64,000 nucleotides of DNA from Nocardioides sp. URHA0032 (GCF_000620645.1 NZ_JIAV01000020.1:62001-126000); one strand, 5' to 3'. Shown: positions 1 through 9,518, counted from the first letter of the stretch. Numbers and translations: made by a program. The notes: generated from the letters alone by a model not told the origin.

Positions 1-138
1 ATGAACGCCGCGGGCGGTCCGAAGGGTGTCGGCGACGCCGTGAACGAGTCCGTCGTCATCACCTTCATGCTCCTGTTCGTCGTCAACTTCGTGATGAGCG
101 CGATCTACTTCCAGCTCGTCCCTCCAAAGACGGGTTAG
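1..138 (+). CDS. YrbE/MlaE-family ABC permease, C-terminal fragment
   Basis: This is the last 45 codons of an integral-membrane permease; the 5' part lies outside the window, so the ATG at position 1 is almost certainly internal. The visible segment has one hydrophobic helix (about residues 19-40) and ends with a short polar tail (VPPKTG). It stops 5 bp before a complete MlaE/YrbE permease, and mce operons normally open with two such permeases in tandem, so I read this as the first (YrbE-A-like). Its role would be the membrane domain of an ATP-driven lipid or steroid importer. The call rests on position and hydrophobicity rather than on a full domain. Confidence 0.7.
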   Translation: MNAAGGPKGVGDAVNESVVITFMLLFVVNFVMSAIYFQLVPPKTG

Positions 139-143
139 CGACC

Positions 144-971
144 ATGGCGAACATCCGGGCCGTGTACGTCAGGCCCCTCCGGACCCTCGACAGCCTCGGT
201 GAAGAGCTCGCGTTCTTCATCAAGGCGCTCGCGTGGACCCCGCGCACCCTGCGGCGCTACAAGAAGGAGATCCTCCGCATCCTCGCGGAGGTCACGCTCG
301 GCTCCGGCGCGCTCGCCGTCATCGGCGGCACGGTCGGCGTCATCACCGCGATGTGCTTCTTCACCGGCACCGAGGTCGGCCTCCAGGGGTACGCCGCCCT
401 GAACCAGCTGGGCACCGCGGCGTTCTCGGGCTTCGTGTCGGCGTACTTCAACACCCGTGAGATCGCGCCCCTGGTCGCCGGCATCGCCCTGGCCGCGACC
501 GTGGGCTGCGGCTTCACCGCCCAGCTCGGGGCGATGCGGATCTCCGAGGAGGTGGACGCGCTCGAGGTGATGGCGATCCCGTCGCTGCCGTTCCTCGTGA
601 CCACCCGCATCATCGGCGGCCTGATCGCGATCATCCCGCTCTACGTGGTCGGCCTGCTGTCGTCGTACTTCGCGACCCGGCTCACGGTCACCCAGTTCTT
701 CGGGCAGAGCACGGGCACCTACGACCACTACTTCAACACGTTCCTGCCGCCCGGCGACGTGGTGTGGTCGTTCGGCAAGGTGCTCGTCTTCGCGGTCACG
801 GTGATCCTGATCCACTGCTACCACGGCTACACGGCCTCCGGCGGTCCCGCGGGTGTCGGCGTCGCGGTCGGCCGGGCCGTGCGCACGAGCATCGTCGCGA
901 TCAACGTCATCGACCTGTTCCTGTCGATGGCGATCTGGGGCGCCTCGACGACCGTCCGGCTGGCCGGGTGA
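144..971 (+). CDS. YrbE/MlaE-family ABC transporter permease (second of pair)
   Basis: A 275-residue polytopic membrane protein with an amphipathic N terminus and five to six hydrophobic helices. The region from FTAQLGAMRISEEVDALEVM matches the conserved MlaE core that contacts the ATPase, and the length is normal for the family. With the Mce proteins it forms the inner-membrane part of a lipid or sterol importer. The ATG at 144 follows the previous stop by 5 bp, and the next gene begins 17 bp after its stop, so translation is tightly coupled through the operon. The MlaF/Mkl-type ATPase is not in the window. Confidence 0.9.
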   Translation: MANIRAVYVRPLRTLDSLGEELAFFIKALAWTPRTLRRYKKEILRILAEVTLGSGALAVIGGTVGVITAMCFFTGTEVGLQGYAALNQLGTAAFSGFVSAYFNTREIAPLVAGIALAATVGCGFTAQLGAMRISEEVDALEVMAIPSLPFLVTTRIIGGLIAIIPLYVVGLLSSYFATRLTVTQFFGQSTGTYDHYFNTFLPPGDVVWSFGKVLVFAVTVILIHCYHGYTASGGPAGVGVAVGRAVRTSIVAINVIDLFLSMAIWGASTTVRLAG

Positions 972-987
972 CGCGGGTGGTGATCCA

Positions 988-2265
988 GTGCGGCTGACGG
1001 CCTCCCACAAGCTCCTCGGCATCGTCTTCATCCTGATCCTGCTCGCCGGGGTCTGGTTCACCTATGCCGTGTTCACGAAGAAGTTCACCGACTATGACGA
1101 GGTGAAGCTCCAGACGTCCACGATCGGGCTCCAGCTCCCCACCAGGGCGGACGTCAAGATCCGGGGCGTCATCGTCGGCGAGGTCCTCGACTTCCAGTCC
1201 GACGCCGAGGGCGCCGAGCTCACCCTCGGCATCTACCCGAGCCAGATCGACACGATCCCGGCCAACGTCACCGGCTCGATCGTGCCCAAGACCCTGTTCG
1301 GCGAGAAGTACGTCGCCCTGGACGTGCCCGCGGACCCGGCGCCGGGCCACCTGGAGGCCGGCGACGAGATCACCCGCACCCAGGTCTCGGTCGAGGTCGA
1401 GAAGGTCCTCTCCGACCTCTACCCGCTGCTGCGCACGGTCCAGCCCGCCGACCTCAACATGACCCTGAACGCGATGGCCACGGCGCTCGAGGGCCGCGGG
1501 GACCAGCTCGGCCAGAACCTCGAGACCGTCGACAGCTACCTGAAGCGGATCAACCCGCAGATCCCGGCGCTGGTCCAGGACCTGAAGATGACCGCACAGG
1601 TGTCCGACACCTACGCCCAGGTGATGCCGCAGATCGCCGACATCCTCGACAACACCGTGAAGACCGGCACCACCCTCGAGGGCCGCGAGGTCAAGCTGCA
1701 CGCGCTGTTCGACAACGTGTCGGCGTTCGCCGACACGGCCAAGGGCTTCTTGGACGAGAACGGCGACAACATGATCCGGCTCAGCCACGTCGGCCAGGAG
1801 CAGTTCCGGGTGTTCGCGAAGTACGCCCCGGAGTACTCCTGCCTCACCCGTGGCATCGTCAACGCCGGCAAGCTGCAGGCCGAGGCGTTCCGCGGCTTCG
1901 TGCTGCACATCGTGCTCGAGACGCTGCCGAACCAGCCTCGCCCCTACGGTCCGCAGGACAAGCCGCACTACGGCGAGGACCGCGGCGAGAACTGCCTGCA
2001 CCTGCCCAACCCGCCGTGGTCGCAGTCGAACCCGGTCCGGCACCAGCCCGACTTCAACGACGGCGTCGACGAGCCGACCGGCAAGGGCACCGACCGCGTC
2101 GTACCGAACCAGTACTTCCGCACCTCCGTCGGGACGACCCAGGAGGACGAGCTGCTGCGCTCCCTGCTCGGCCCCGCGCTCGGGATGAGCGCCGCCGACG
2201 TCCCGGACCTGGGGCTGCTGCTCGTCGGCCCGATGGCACGTGGAGCGGAGGTGTCGCTGCGATGA
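988..2265 (+). CDS. Mce family protein, first of six (MceA-like)
   Basis: A 425-residue protein with a short cytoplasmic N terminus, one membrane anchor (about residues 7-27), an MCE/MlaD domain (about 35-110, with the core VKIRGVIVGEVLDF) and a long helical region. Mce proteins assemble as hetero-hexameric tubes that guide lipids or sterols across the envelope to the YrbE permeases. GTG 988 is chosen because it places the anchor at the very N terminus; codons further upstream lie inside the permease gene. The stop overlaps the start of the next gene by 4 bp. The lipid substrate cannot be told from sequence. Confidence 0.87.
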   Translation: MRLTASHKLLGIVFILILLAGVWFTYAVFTKKFTDYDEVKLQTSTIGLQLPTRADVKIRGVIVGEVLDFQSDAEGAELTLGIYPSQIDTIPANVTGSIVPKTLFGEKYVALDVPADPAPGHLEAGDEITRTQVSVEVEKVLSDLYPLLRTVQPADLNMTLNAMATALEGRGDQLGQNLETVDSYLKRINPQIPALVQDLKMTAQVSDTYAQVMPQIADILDNTVKTGTTLEGREVKLHALFDNVSAFADTAKGFLDENGDNMIRLSHVGQEQFRVFAKYAPEYSCLTRGIVNAGKLQAEAFRGFVLHIVLETLPNQPRPYGPQDKPHYGEDRGENCLHLPNPPWSQSNPVRHQPDFNDGVDEPTGKGTDRVVPNQYFRTSVGTTQEDELLRSLLGPALGMSAADVPDLGLLLVGPMARGAEVSLR

Positions 2266-3296
2266 AGGGCCTGGACCGCCGGACCGCCGGCGACCTCACG
2301 AAGCTGCTGATCTTCATCGTGATCACGACGCTCGCGACCTCGGTGCTGGTGATGACGATCGGCAACATCTCGTTCGCGCCGAAGACCGACTACAAGGCGG
2401 AGTTCGTCGACGCCACCGGCGTCGTGAAGGGCGACGACGTCCGGATCGCCGGCGTGAAGGTGGGCACCGTCAAGGACGTCCAGATCGTCGACCGCACCCG
2501 CGCCCTGGTCACGTTCTCGGTCGAGAACTCGACGCAGCTGAGCCAGGCGACGCACGCCGCGATCCGCTACCGCAACCTGGTCGGGCAGCGCTACATCGCG
2601 CTGACCAACGAGATCGGCGACTCCTCGCCGATGGAGGCAGGCGACACGATCCCGGTCGCCCAGACCTCGCCGGCGCTCGACCTGACCGTGCTGTTCAACG
2701 GCTTCAAGCCGCTGTTCCAGGCCCTGTCGCCGGCCGACATCAACCAGCTCTCCTACGAGATCGTCCAGGTGTTCCAGGGCGAGGGCGGCAACCTCGAGCA
2801 GCTGCTCACCCACACGGCGTCGGTCACCAACACGTTGGCCAGCCGCGACCAGGTGATCGGCTCGCTCATCGACAACCTCAACGAGGTGCTCGACCACATC
2901 GGTGACCGCGACGTGCAGCTGAGCCGGCTGATCACGACCTTCCGCACCTTCGTGGGTGGCCTCAAGGACGACCGGGAGGCGATCCTGGGCTCCCTGGACA
3001 AGATCTCCCAGCTGTCGGTGCAGACCGCCGACCTGGTGTCCGGCATCCGCCGCCCGTTCGTCGACGACGTCAAGCAGCTGCGGCGCGTCGCCGGCAACTT
3101 GGACGCGGGCAAGTCCGAGCTCGACCGGGCCCTGCAGGTGCTCCCGATCAAGCTCAACAAGGTCGGCCGCACCGCGACGTACGGCTCGTGGTTCAACTTC
3201 TACCTCTGCCACTTCCAGGGCCGGATCCGCGTGCCCGGAGGCCAGTCCGTCCCGGTGGACTACACCACCGGCAGCCCCAGGTGTGATCTCGGATGA
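2262..3296 (+). CDS. Mce family protein, second of six (MceB-like)
   Basis: A 344-residue protein with an N-terminal anchor (about residues 14-36) and an MCE domain (about 40-115, with VRIAGVKVGTVKDV), followed by a helical stretch and a C-terminal region with a cysteine (FYLCHFQG), as commonly seen in this subunit. ATG 2262 overlaps the previous stop (ATGA), and a GGAGG about 10 nt upstream could serve as ribosome-binding site. It is one wall of the predicted six-subunit Mce tube. Confidence 0.88.
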   Translation: MKGLDRRTAGDLTKLLIFIVITTLATSVLVMTIGNISFAPKTDYKAEFVDATGVVKGDDVRIAGVKVGTVKDVQIVDRTRALVTFSVENSTQLSQATHAAIRYRNLVGQRYIALTNEIGDSSPMEAGDTIPVAQTSPALDLTVLFNGFKPLFQALSPADINQLSYEIVQVFQGEGGNLEQLLTHTASVTNTLASRDQVIGSLIDNLNEVLDHIGDRDVQLSRLITTFRTFVGGLKDDREAILGSLDKISQLSVQTADLVSGIRRPFVDDVKQLRRVAGNLDAGKSELDRALQVLPIKLNKVGRTATYGSWFNFYLCHFQGRIRVPGGQSVPVDYTTGSPRCDLG

Positions 3297-3360
3297 CTCA
3301 CCCCACGAAGTTCTTCTCCCCCGCTGCGCTCCTCCGACCAACGTCGAGGGGGCCCCGAAG

Positions 3361-4344
3361 ATGAGCGTCCCCTTCCGCGAGCGCAACCCCGTCGTGATCG
3401 GGGCCGTCAGCCTCGCCGTGATCGCCCTGCTGATCCTGGGTGCGTTCCGCGCGCAGGACCTGCCGCTGATCGGCGGCGGCGACACCTACTACGCCGCGTT
3501 CTCCGAGTCCGGCGGCCTCAAGGCGAACGACGAGGTGCGCATCGCCGGCGTCCGGGTCGGGAAGGTCGAGAGCGTCGCGCTCGAGGGCGACCACGTGAAG
3601 GTCACCTTCCGCGTGGACACGCCGTCGGAGTTCGGCACCGACACCCGAGCGGCGATCAAGGTCAAGACCCTCCTCGGCGCGATGTACCTCTCGCTCGAGC
3701 CCGCCGGCGACGGCCAGCTCGCTGAGGGCGCCGAGATCCCGGTCGACCGCACCAGCTCGCCGTACGACGTGGTCGACGCGTTCTCCGGCCTGGCGCAGAC
3801 CTCCGAGCGGATCGACACCGACCGGCTCGCGAAGTCGCTGACCACGCTGGCCGACCTGACCCGCAACACCCCCGAGGAGTTCCGCAGCGCGCTGCACGGC
3901 GTCTCGGCGCTCTCCTCGAACATCGCCGCGCGCGACGAGCAGATCAACTCGCTGCTGAAGAACCTGAAGCGGGTCTCCAGCGTCCTCGACGAGCGCGACG
4001 ACGACATCGTCGGCCTGATGAAGGACTCCGACGTGCTCTTCCGCGCCCTGGTGGCCCGTCGGGAGGCCGTGCACAACCTGCTCGTCTCCACCAGCCAGCT
4101 GTCGAAGGAGCTGACCGCCCTGGTCCAGCAGAGCCGGGCCGACCTGAAGCCGGCGCTCGAGCACCTCGAGAACGTCGTCCTCGTGCTGAACAAGAACGAG
4201 GACAACCTCGACAACAGCCTGCGGCTGATGGCGCCCTTCTACCGGGTGTTCGCCAGCACGTTGGGCGGCGGCCCCTGGTTCGACACCTACATCCAGAACA
4301 TGCCGCCCGTGCCGGACGTGCAGAACGGCGGTGGTGTGGGATGA
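3361..4344 (+). CDS. Mce family protein, third of six (MceC-like)
   Basis: A 327-residue protein with the N terminus MSVPFRERNPVVIGA, an anchor at about residues 10-27, an MCE domain (about 38-110, with VRIAGVRVGKVESV) and a long predicted coiled-coil or helical part. ATG 3361 is preferred: it has a purine-rich GAGGGGG about 9 nt upstream and matches the usual start of this subunit. An in-frame GTG at 3283 would add 26 residues lacking Mce character. The 64-bp gap before it is the largest inside the Mce part of the operon. Confidence 0.87.
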   Translation: MSVPFRERNPVVIGAVSLAVIALLILGAFRAQDLPLIGGGDTYYAAFSESGGLKANDEVRIAGVRVGKVESVALEGDHVKVTFRVDTPSEFGTDTRAAIKVKTLLGAMYLSLEPAGDGQLAEGAEIPVDRTSSPYDVVDAFSGLAQTSERIDTDRLAKSLTTLADLTRNTPEEFRSALHGVSALSSNIAARDEQINSLLKNLKRVSSVLDERDDDIVGLMKDSDVLFRALVARREAVHNLLVSTSQLSKELTALVQQSRADLKPALEHLENVVLVLNKNEDNLDNSLRLMAPFYRVFASTLGGGPWFDTYIQNMPPVPDVQNGGGVG

Positions 4345-5480
4345 GCATCCTGAAGAGGGCCGTGGTCCCCGCGATCATCGTGCTGGCGCTGGTCGCCGGC
4401 GCGTTCGCGATGTTCCGCGGCGGCGACACCAGGACCCTGACGGCGCACTTCCCCCGCACGATCTCGATCTACGAGGGCAGCGACGTCCGGGTCCTCGGGG
4501 TGCCCGTGGGGCAGGTCGACAAGGTGACGCCGTCCGGCACCGACGTGGTCGTGACCATGTCCTACGACGCGGACGTGAAGATCCCCGCCGACGCCAAGGC
4601 CGTGATCATCGCGCCGTCGATCGTCGGCGACCGGTTCGTCCAGCTCACGCCCGTCTACACCGGCGGCGACGTGATGTCCGACGGAGCGACGCTCTCGACG
4701 GACCGCACGGCGGTCCCGCTCGAGCTCGACCAGATCTACAGCAGCCTCGACGACCTGACCGTCGCACTCGGGCCGACCGGCGCGAACAAGGACGGTGCGC
4801 TGAGCGACCTCCTCGAGACGACGGCCGCGAACTTCGGCGGCGAGGGCGCGAAGTTCCACCAGACCATCCAGGACTTCGGCAAGCTCAGCCAGACCCTCGA
4901 CGACAACAAGGACGAGCTGTTCGGCTCGGCCCGCGAGCTGGAGGGCTTCATCGGCACCCTCGCCCGGAACGACCAGACCGTGCGCAAGTTCAACCAGTCG
5001 CTCAGCGACGCGTCGGGCATGCTCGCCGGCGAGCGCCAGGAGCTGAGCGCGTCGCTCCGCAACCTCGCGACCGCGCTCGGCCAGGTCGGCACGTTCGTCC
5101 GGGAGAACCGCGACGTGCTGGGCCGCAACATCTCGGGCCTGAACCGGGTCTCGCAGGTGCTCGTGAAGCGCCGCGACCAGCTCGACGAGATCCTCGGCAC
5201 CGCCCCGCTGGCGCTGAACAACCTCGCGCTGACGTACAACCCGCAGGCCGGGACGCTCGACACCAACGCCAACCTCGGTGAGCTGGCCAACCAGGTGCAG
5301 TCCGACCCGTCCTCGCTGATCTGCGGGTTCCTCAGCCAGGCCGACCACTCCGGCGCGCTGTGCGACCTCGTCCAGCAGGCGCTCAAGCGACCGGCTCCCG
5401 GCTCCGGCGGGGCACGCCCGGCGACGACCGGTGACCGGTACGACCCGTCGCTCGGTGGCTTCGTGGGGGTGGACCGATGA
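4341..5480 (+). CDS. Mce family protein, fourth of six (MceD-like)
   Basis: A 379-residue protein with an N-terminal anchor (about residues 5-24), an MCE domain (about 30-105, with VRVLGVPVGQVDKV) and an extended helical segment. The C-terminal 60 residues are rich in Pro, Gly and Arg. ATG 4341 overlaps the preceding stop by 4 bp, and its own stop overlaps the next start by 4 bp. The role is the same as its neighbours: one subunit of the envelope-spanning lipid-import tube. Confidence 0.88.
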   Translation: MSILKRAVVPAIIVLALVAGAFAMFRGGDTRTLTAHFPRTISIYEGSDVRVLGVPVGQVDKVTPSGTDVVVTMSYDADVKIPADAKAVIIAPSIVGDRFVQLTPVYTGGDVMSDGATLSTDRTAVPLELDQIYSSLDDLTVALGPTGANKDGALSDLLETTAANFGGEGAKFHQTIQDFGKLSQTLDDNKDELFGSARELEGFIGTLARNDQTVRKFNQSLSDASGMLAGERQELSASLRNLATALGQVGTFVRENRDVLGRNISGLNRVSQVLVKRRDQLDEILGTAPLALNNLALTYNPQAGTLDTNANLGELANQVQSDPSSLICGFLSQADHSGALCDLVQQALKRPAPGSGGARPATTGDRYDPSLGGFVGVDR

Positions 5481-6895
5481 GGCCCCTCAGGATGGTCCGG
5501 GCACTGGTGGCCCTGCTCGCCGGCGCGCTGCTGCTGACCGGCTGCGACTTCGACGTCTACAAGCTGCCGCTCCCGGGCGGGACCAGCGTGGACGACCCGA
5601 TCACGGTGAGGGCCGAGTTCGCCGACGTGCTCGACCTGGTGCCCAAGTCGACGGTCAAGGTGAACGACGTGAGCGTCGGCCAGATCACCGACGTCGAGCT
5701 GGTCGGCGGGCACGCCGAGGTCACCATGGAGATCCCGCGGGACACCGACCTCCCGGACAACTCGATCGCCGAGATCCGGCAGACCAGCCTCCTCGGCGAG
5801 AAGTTCGTGTCGCTCAGCCCGCCGTCGCAGAACCCGTCCGACAACCCGCTCGGCGACGGTGACGTCATCGACCTCGACCACACGGGCCGCAACCCGGAGG
5901 TGGAGGAGGTGCTCGGCGCTCTGAGCCTGCTGCTCAACGGCGGCGGCGTGGCCCAGCTCAAGACCATCTCCGACGAGCTGAACAAGGTCTTCGAGGGCCG
6001 GGAGGACACCGCCCGGTCGGTGCTCGACGAGATCCGCCAGTTCATGGGCCAGCTCGACGACAACAAGCAGAACATCGTCGACGCCATCGACTCCCTCAAC
6101 AACCTCGCCGTCTCCGTGCGGCACCAGCAGAGCTCGATCGACGCCGCTCTCGACGAGCTGCCCGGCGCGCTCACCTCGATCGACCAGCAGCGCCAGGACC
6201 TGGTCAAGATGCTGACCTCGCTCAACCGGCTGGGCGGCGTCGGTGTCCGGGTGATCGAGGCGTCCAAGGCCGGGACCATCGAGACGCTCCGCCAGCTCAA
6301 CCCGGTGCTCACCGAGCTCGGCAACGCCGGGTCGGCGTTCGTGAAGTCGTTCAACGTCTTCCTGACATACCCCTTCGTCGACGAGGTCGTCGGGCGCGAC
6401 CCCCAGGTGGCCCGCAACCTGCACATGGGCGACTACACGAACCTGTCGATCCAGCTGGACCTCGACGTGACCGGCGGTGCCACCGGGCTGCCGACGGAGC
6501 TGCCCACCGTGCTGCCCTCGGACCTCGACCCGACCGTCCTGCTGGACCGGGTCACCCGGTGCATCCGTAGCGGTGACCTCACCAGCAAGCCGTGCACGAA
6601 GCTGCTGAGCAGCGTCCAGGGGCTCGCCCAGCTCAAGCAGGCCTGCCTGAAGAAGAAGAACGAGAAGGCCGCGGTCTGCCGCGCGCTCAACCAGATCCCG
6701 GGCCTGCCGGGCGCACCCGGCGGCGGGGCCGGCGGGCTCCCGAGCAGCCTGCCGTCGCTGCTCGGCATCCTCGGCCTGGGCCGGACCGGTGTCGGCCCGA
6801 CCCAGCAGGCACACGGTCCGACCATGGGCCAGCTCAGCCGGATGTTCGACCCCGCGCTGGTGCGGCTCCTCGTCCCGGGGATGGTGACCCGTTGA
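5477..6895 (+). CDS. Mce family lipoprotein, fifth of six (MceE/LprK-like)
   Basis: A 472-residue lipoprotein. The signal peptide ends in the lipobox LLTGC (Cys about residue 23), then comes an MCE domain (about 35-115, with VKVNDVSVGQITDV) and helical regions. A C-terminal Pro/Gly/Leu-rich stretch with several cysteines (about 355-420) follows, longer than in many homologues. In mce operons the fifth Mce gene typically encodes the lipid-anchored subunit, which agrees with its place here. ATG 5477 overlaps the previous stop (ATGA). Confidence 0.9.
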   Translation: MRPLRMVRALVALLAGALLLTGCDFDVYKLPLPGGTSVDDPITVRAEFADVLDLVPKSTVKVNDVSVGQITDVELVGGHAEVTMEIPRDTDLPDNSIAEIRQTSLLGEKFVSLSPPSQNPSDNPLGDGDVIDLDHTGRNPEVEEVLGALSLLLNGGGVAQLKTISDELNKVFEGREDTARSVLDEIRQFMGQLDDNKQNIVDAIDSLNNLAVSVRHQQSSIDAALDELPGALTSIDQQRQDLVKMLTSLNRLGGVGVRVIEASKAGTIETLRQLNPVLTELGNAGSAFVKSFNVFLTYPFVDEVVGRDPQVARNLHMGDYTNLSIQLDLDVTGGATGLPTELPTVLPSDLDPTVLLDRVTRCIRSGDLTSKPCTKLLSSVQGLAQLKQACLKKKNEKAAVCRALNQIPGLPGAPGGGAGGLPSSLPSLLGILGLGRTGVGPTQQAHGPTMGQLSRMFDPALVRLLVPGMVTR

Positions 6896-8166
6896 TCACT
6901 CGACGCACCCGCATCCAGCTGCTCGTGTTCGTCGCGATCACGCTGCTCGGCGTCAGCTACGTCGGCGCCCGGTACGCCCGGCTGGACCGCGTCTTCTTCG
7001 ACGACCACTACACGGTGACCGCGCACTTCGCGGACTCCGGCGGCATCTTCGCCGGCGGCGAGGTGTCGTACCGCGGCGTGCAGGTCGGGCAGGTGGGCAA
7101 GCTGGTGCTCACCGACGCCGGCGTCGACGTGGTCATGGACATCGACAACGGCTACGACGACATCCCGGCCGACGCGCTGGCGGTGGTCGGCAACCGGTCG
7201 GCGGTCGGCGAGCAGTACGTCGAGCTGCAGCCGCAGACCGACAACGCGCCGTACCTCACCGACGGCTCCCAGATCGCGCAGGACGACACCCGGACCCCGA
7301 TCCCGACCCAGAAGCTGCTCAGCGACATCGTGAACACCACCAGCTCGGTGGACCAGCAGGCGCTGGCGACCACGGTCGACGAGCTCGGCCAGGCGTTCGG
7401 CGGCACCGGCAAGGACCTGCAGCGGATCATCGACACCGGCAACGCCTTCATCAAGGAGGCGAACGCCAACTTCGACACCACGACGGCGCTGATCCGCGAC
7501 AGCAACACCGTGCTCCAGGGCCAGCTCGACTCCACGCAGGCCATCAGGTCGTTCGCCCGCGACATGAGCCTGTTCAGCGGCAGCCTGGCCGGCAGTGACG
7601 CCGCGCTGCGCCAGGTCATCGACGACGGCTCGGCGACCGCGAACGAGCTGCGGACCTTCCTGGAGGAGAACCAGGTCGACCTCGGGCAGCTGATCAACAA
7701 CGCGGTGACCACCGGTGACGTGATCGTCAAGCACCTCGACGGCATCGCGCAGATCCTGGTCATCTACCCCTACGTCGTGGAGGGCGGCTTCACGGTCGTC
7801 TCCAAGTCCCCGGAGACCGGCCTGTACGACGCGCACTTCGGGATGGTCCTCACCAACAGGCCGGTCTGCCACCACGGCTACGAGGGCACCGACACCCGGC
7901 CCCCGCAGGACGGGTCGAACCGGCCGATGAACACGGCGGCGGGCTGCCGGGAGCCGATCGCGATGAGCAACGCGCGCGGTCCGCAGAACCTGCCGCCGGG
8001 CGACTCGAAGTACCGCGCCCCGGTCGCGACGTACGACCCGGACACCGCGAAGCTGCACTGGGGGAGCCGGGTGGACCCGGCGTTGGCGCCGACCGGTACC
8101 TTGGCACCGCTTGCCTTCGGGAAGGAGTCGTGGAAGTGGCTGTTCCTCCAGCCCCTGCTGCCCTGA
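6892..8166 (+). CDS. Mce family protein, sixth of six (MceF-like)
   Basis: A 424-residue protein with an N-terminal anchor (about residues 7-24) and an MCE domain (about 35-115, with VSYRGVQVGQVGKL). The C terminus is extended, Pro-rich, and carries two cysteines. The start is set at TTG 6892, giving the TTGA overlap with the previous stop; the next in-frame start codons lie within or beyond the membrane anchor. TTG is a weak start, so this subunit may depend on translational coupling. Its 3' end overlaps the next gene by 37 bp. Confidence 0.85.
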   Translation: MITRRTRIQLLVFVAITLLGVSYVGARYARLDRVFFDDHYTVTAHFADSGGIFAGGEVSYRGVQVGQVGKLVLTDAGVDVVMDIDNGYDDIPADALAVVGNRSAVGEQYVELQPQTDNAPYLTDGSQIAQDDTRTPIPTQKLLSDIVNTTSSVDQQALATTVDELGQAFGGTGKDLQRIIDTGNAFIKEANANFDTTTALIRDSNTVLQGQLDSTQAIRSFARDMSLFSGSLAGSDAALRQVIDDGSATANELRTFLEENQVDLGQLINNAVTTGDVIVKHLDGIAQILVIYPYVVEGGFTVVSKSPETGLYDAHFGMVLTNRPVCHHGYEGTDTRPPQDGSNRPMNTAAGCREPIAMSNARGPQNLPPGDSKYRAPVATYDPDTAKLHWGSRVDPALAPTGTLAPLAFGKESWKWLFLQPLLP

Positions 8167-8741
8167 GCACCGGGACTGACGAGACGCCGCGTTCTGCCAC
8201 CTTCCGACTCGTCCTGCTCGTCGTGCTCGTCGTGCTGCTGCTGGTGTCCGCCGGCCTGCTGGTCTGGCTGCTGGCCGACCGCCGTGGCGAGGCCGACGAC
8301 CTCCAGTCGGAGCGCGAGGCGGTGATGTCCCAGACCGAGCAGTTCGTGCTGCGGCTCAACACCTACGGCCCCGACGACCTCGACGACCAGGGCCACCTCA
8401 CGACGTACAAGGACAGCGTCGCCGAGGTGATCACCCCGAAGTTCTCCAGCGACTTCGAGCAGTCCGGGCTCCCGATCGCGGAGCAGACCGTCCAGCAGGC
8501 CGGCTACGCCCGCACCGCCGACGTGTTCGGCGTGGGCGTGCAGTCCCTCGACGCCGACTCGGCCGTCGCGATCGTGGCCGCCGGCCTCACCAGCACCTAC
8601 CCCGATCCGAAGCACCCCGACGACGATTCCAAGCGGGTCTCCGGCGGGGAGGACGTGCTGCGCTGGGAGGTCGACCTGGTCAAGACCGACGGCACCTGGC
8701 TCGTCGACGACTACTCGCCGGTGACGGGGGAGACCCAGTGA
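8130..8741 (+). CDS. Mce-associated membrane protein
   Basis: A 203-residue protein with a cytoplasmic head (about 1-25), one membrane helix (about 27-50) and an extracytoplasmic alpha/beta domain of the type found after mce genes (NTF2-like fold in related families, by established knowledge). GTG 8130 has a strong ribosome-binding site (GGAAGGAG, ending 3-4 nt upstream). It begins 37 bp before the end of the sixth mce gene and is followed by a 4-bp overlap with another such protein. The pair probably stabilises the Mce complex. Confidence 0.8.
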   Translation: MEVAVPPAPAALSTGTDETPRSATFRLVLLVVLVVLLLVSAGLLVWLLADRRGEADDLQSEREAVMSQTEQFVLRLNTYGPDDLDDQGHLTTYKDSVAEVITPKFSSDFEQSGLPIAEQTVQQAGYARTADVFGVGVQSLDADSAVAIVAAGLTSTYPDPKHPDDDSKRVSGGEDVLRWEVDLVKTDGTWLVDDYSPVTGETQ

Positions 8742-9472
8742 GCGCCCCGACCTGGTACGACGTCCTCGACGTGAGCCCGGCCGCCTCCGCCGAGGAGATC
8801 CGGGCGGCGTGGCGCGCCGCGATCGCCGACCTGGACCCGACCGACCGGCGCTTCGGCGCGCTCAACCAGGCGGCCGAGGTGCTGCTCGACCCGGAGCGGC
8901 GTGCGGCGTACGACGCGGAGCTGGCACCTGCCGAGCCCGAGCCTGAGCCCGAGGTCTCCTCGCCCGGGGTGCAACCCCTCGGCGAGCGGCGGCGGGTCGT
9001 CCCGGCCTGGCTGCTGATCGCGCTCGCGGCCGCGGTGCTGATCGTGGCCGGGGTCGCGACGTACGTCTATGTGACCGAGCCGTCGGACCACTCGGTCGAG
9101 GACGCCACCTCGGCCGCCCAGTCGGCCGCCGAGCGCGCGGTCGTGCCGATCCTGTCCTACGACGCGAAGCACCTCGACGAGTCCCGCGCGGCGGCCGAGC
9201 AGTACCTCACCGGTGACTACCGCAAGCAGTACGACCAGCTGTTCGACGGCATCATCAAGGAGAACGCGCCGTCCACCGGCACCGTGCTCAAGGCCGATCT
9301 GGTCCGCTCGAGCATCGTGCGCGCCGGCGAGGATCGGGTCCAGGTGTACGCGCTGGTCAACCAGACCCGCACCAACGACAAGGTGAAGACGCCGCAGGTC
9401 TACAAGAACTGGGTCACGATCACCATGGAGAAGGTCGGCGGGGACTGGCTGGTCTCCGGCATGGACACCTGA
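8738..9472 (+). CDS. Mce-associated membrane protein with N-terminal J-like domain
   Basis: A 244-residue protein. Residues 5-60 resemble a DnaJ J-domain (YDVLDVSPAASAEEIRAAWR, later DPERRAAYD), but the HPD triad needed to stimulate Hsp70 is absent: the loop reads DLDPTD. A Pro-Glu linker, one membrane helix (about 88-110) and a Mce-associated-type extracytoplasmic domain follow. GTG 8738 overlaps the previous stop (GTGA). The J-like part may act as a protein-interaction module; an Hsp70 role looks unlikely without HPD. It is the last gene of the operon. Confidence 0.78.
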   Translation: MSAPTWYDVLDVSPAASAEEIRAAWRAAIADLDPTDRRFGALNQAAEVLLDPERRAAYDAELAPAEPEPEPEVSSPGVQPLGERRRVVPAWLLIALAAAVLIVAGVATYVYVTEPSDHSVEDATSAAQSAAERAVVPILSYDAKHLDESRAAAEQYLTGDYRKQYDQLFDGIIKENAPSTGTVLKADLVRSSIVRAGEDRVQVYALVNQTRTNDKVKTPQVYKNWVTITMEKVGGDWLVSGMDT

Positions 9473-9495
9473 TCCTCCAGCCGGGGTGCCGCGCA

Positions 9496-9518
9496 GGCCG
9501 GCCGCCGGGGGACCGGCC
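9496..9518 (+). terminator. GC-rich hairpin after the mce operon
   Basis: GGCCGG (9496-9501) pairs with CCGGCC (9513-9518) around an 11-nt loop, 24 bp after the last mce stop. There is no T-run, so this is only a possible terminator, of a kind common in high-GC actinobacteria. Confidence 0.3.
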
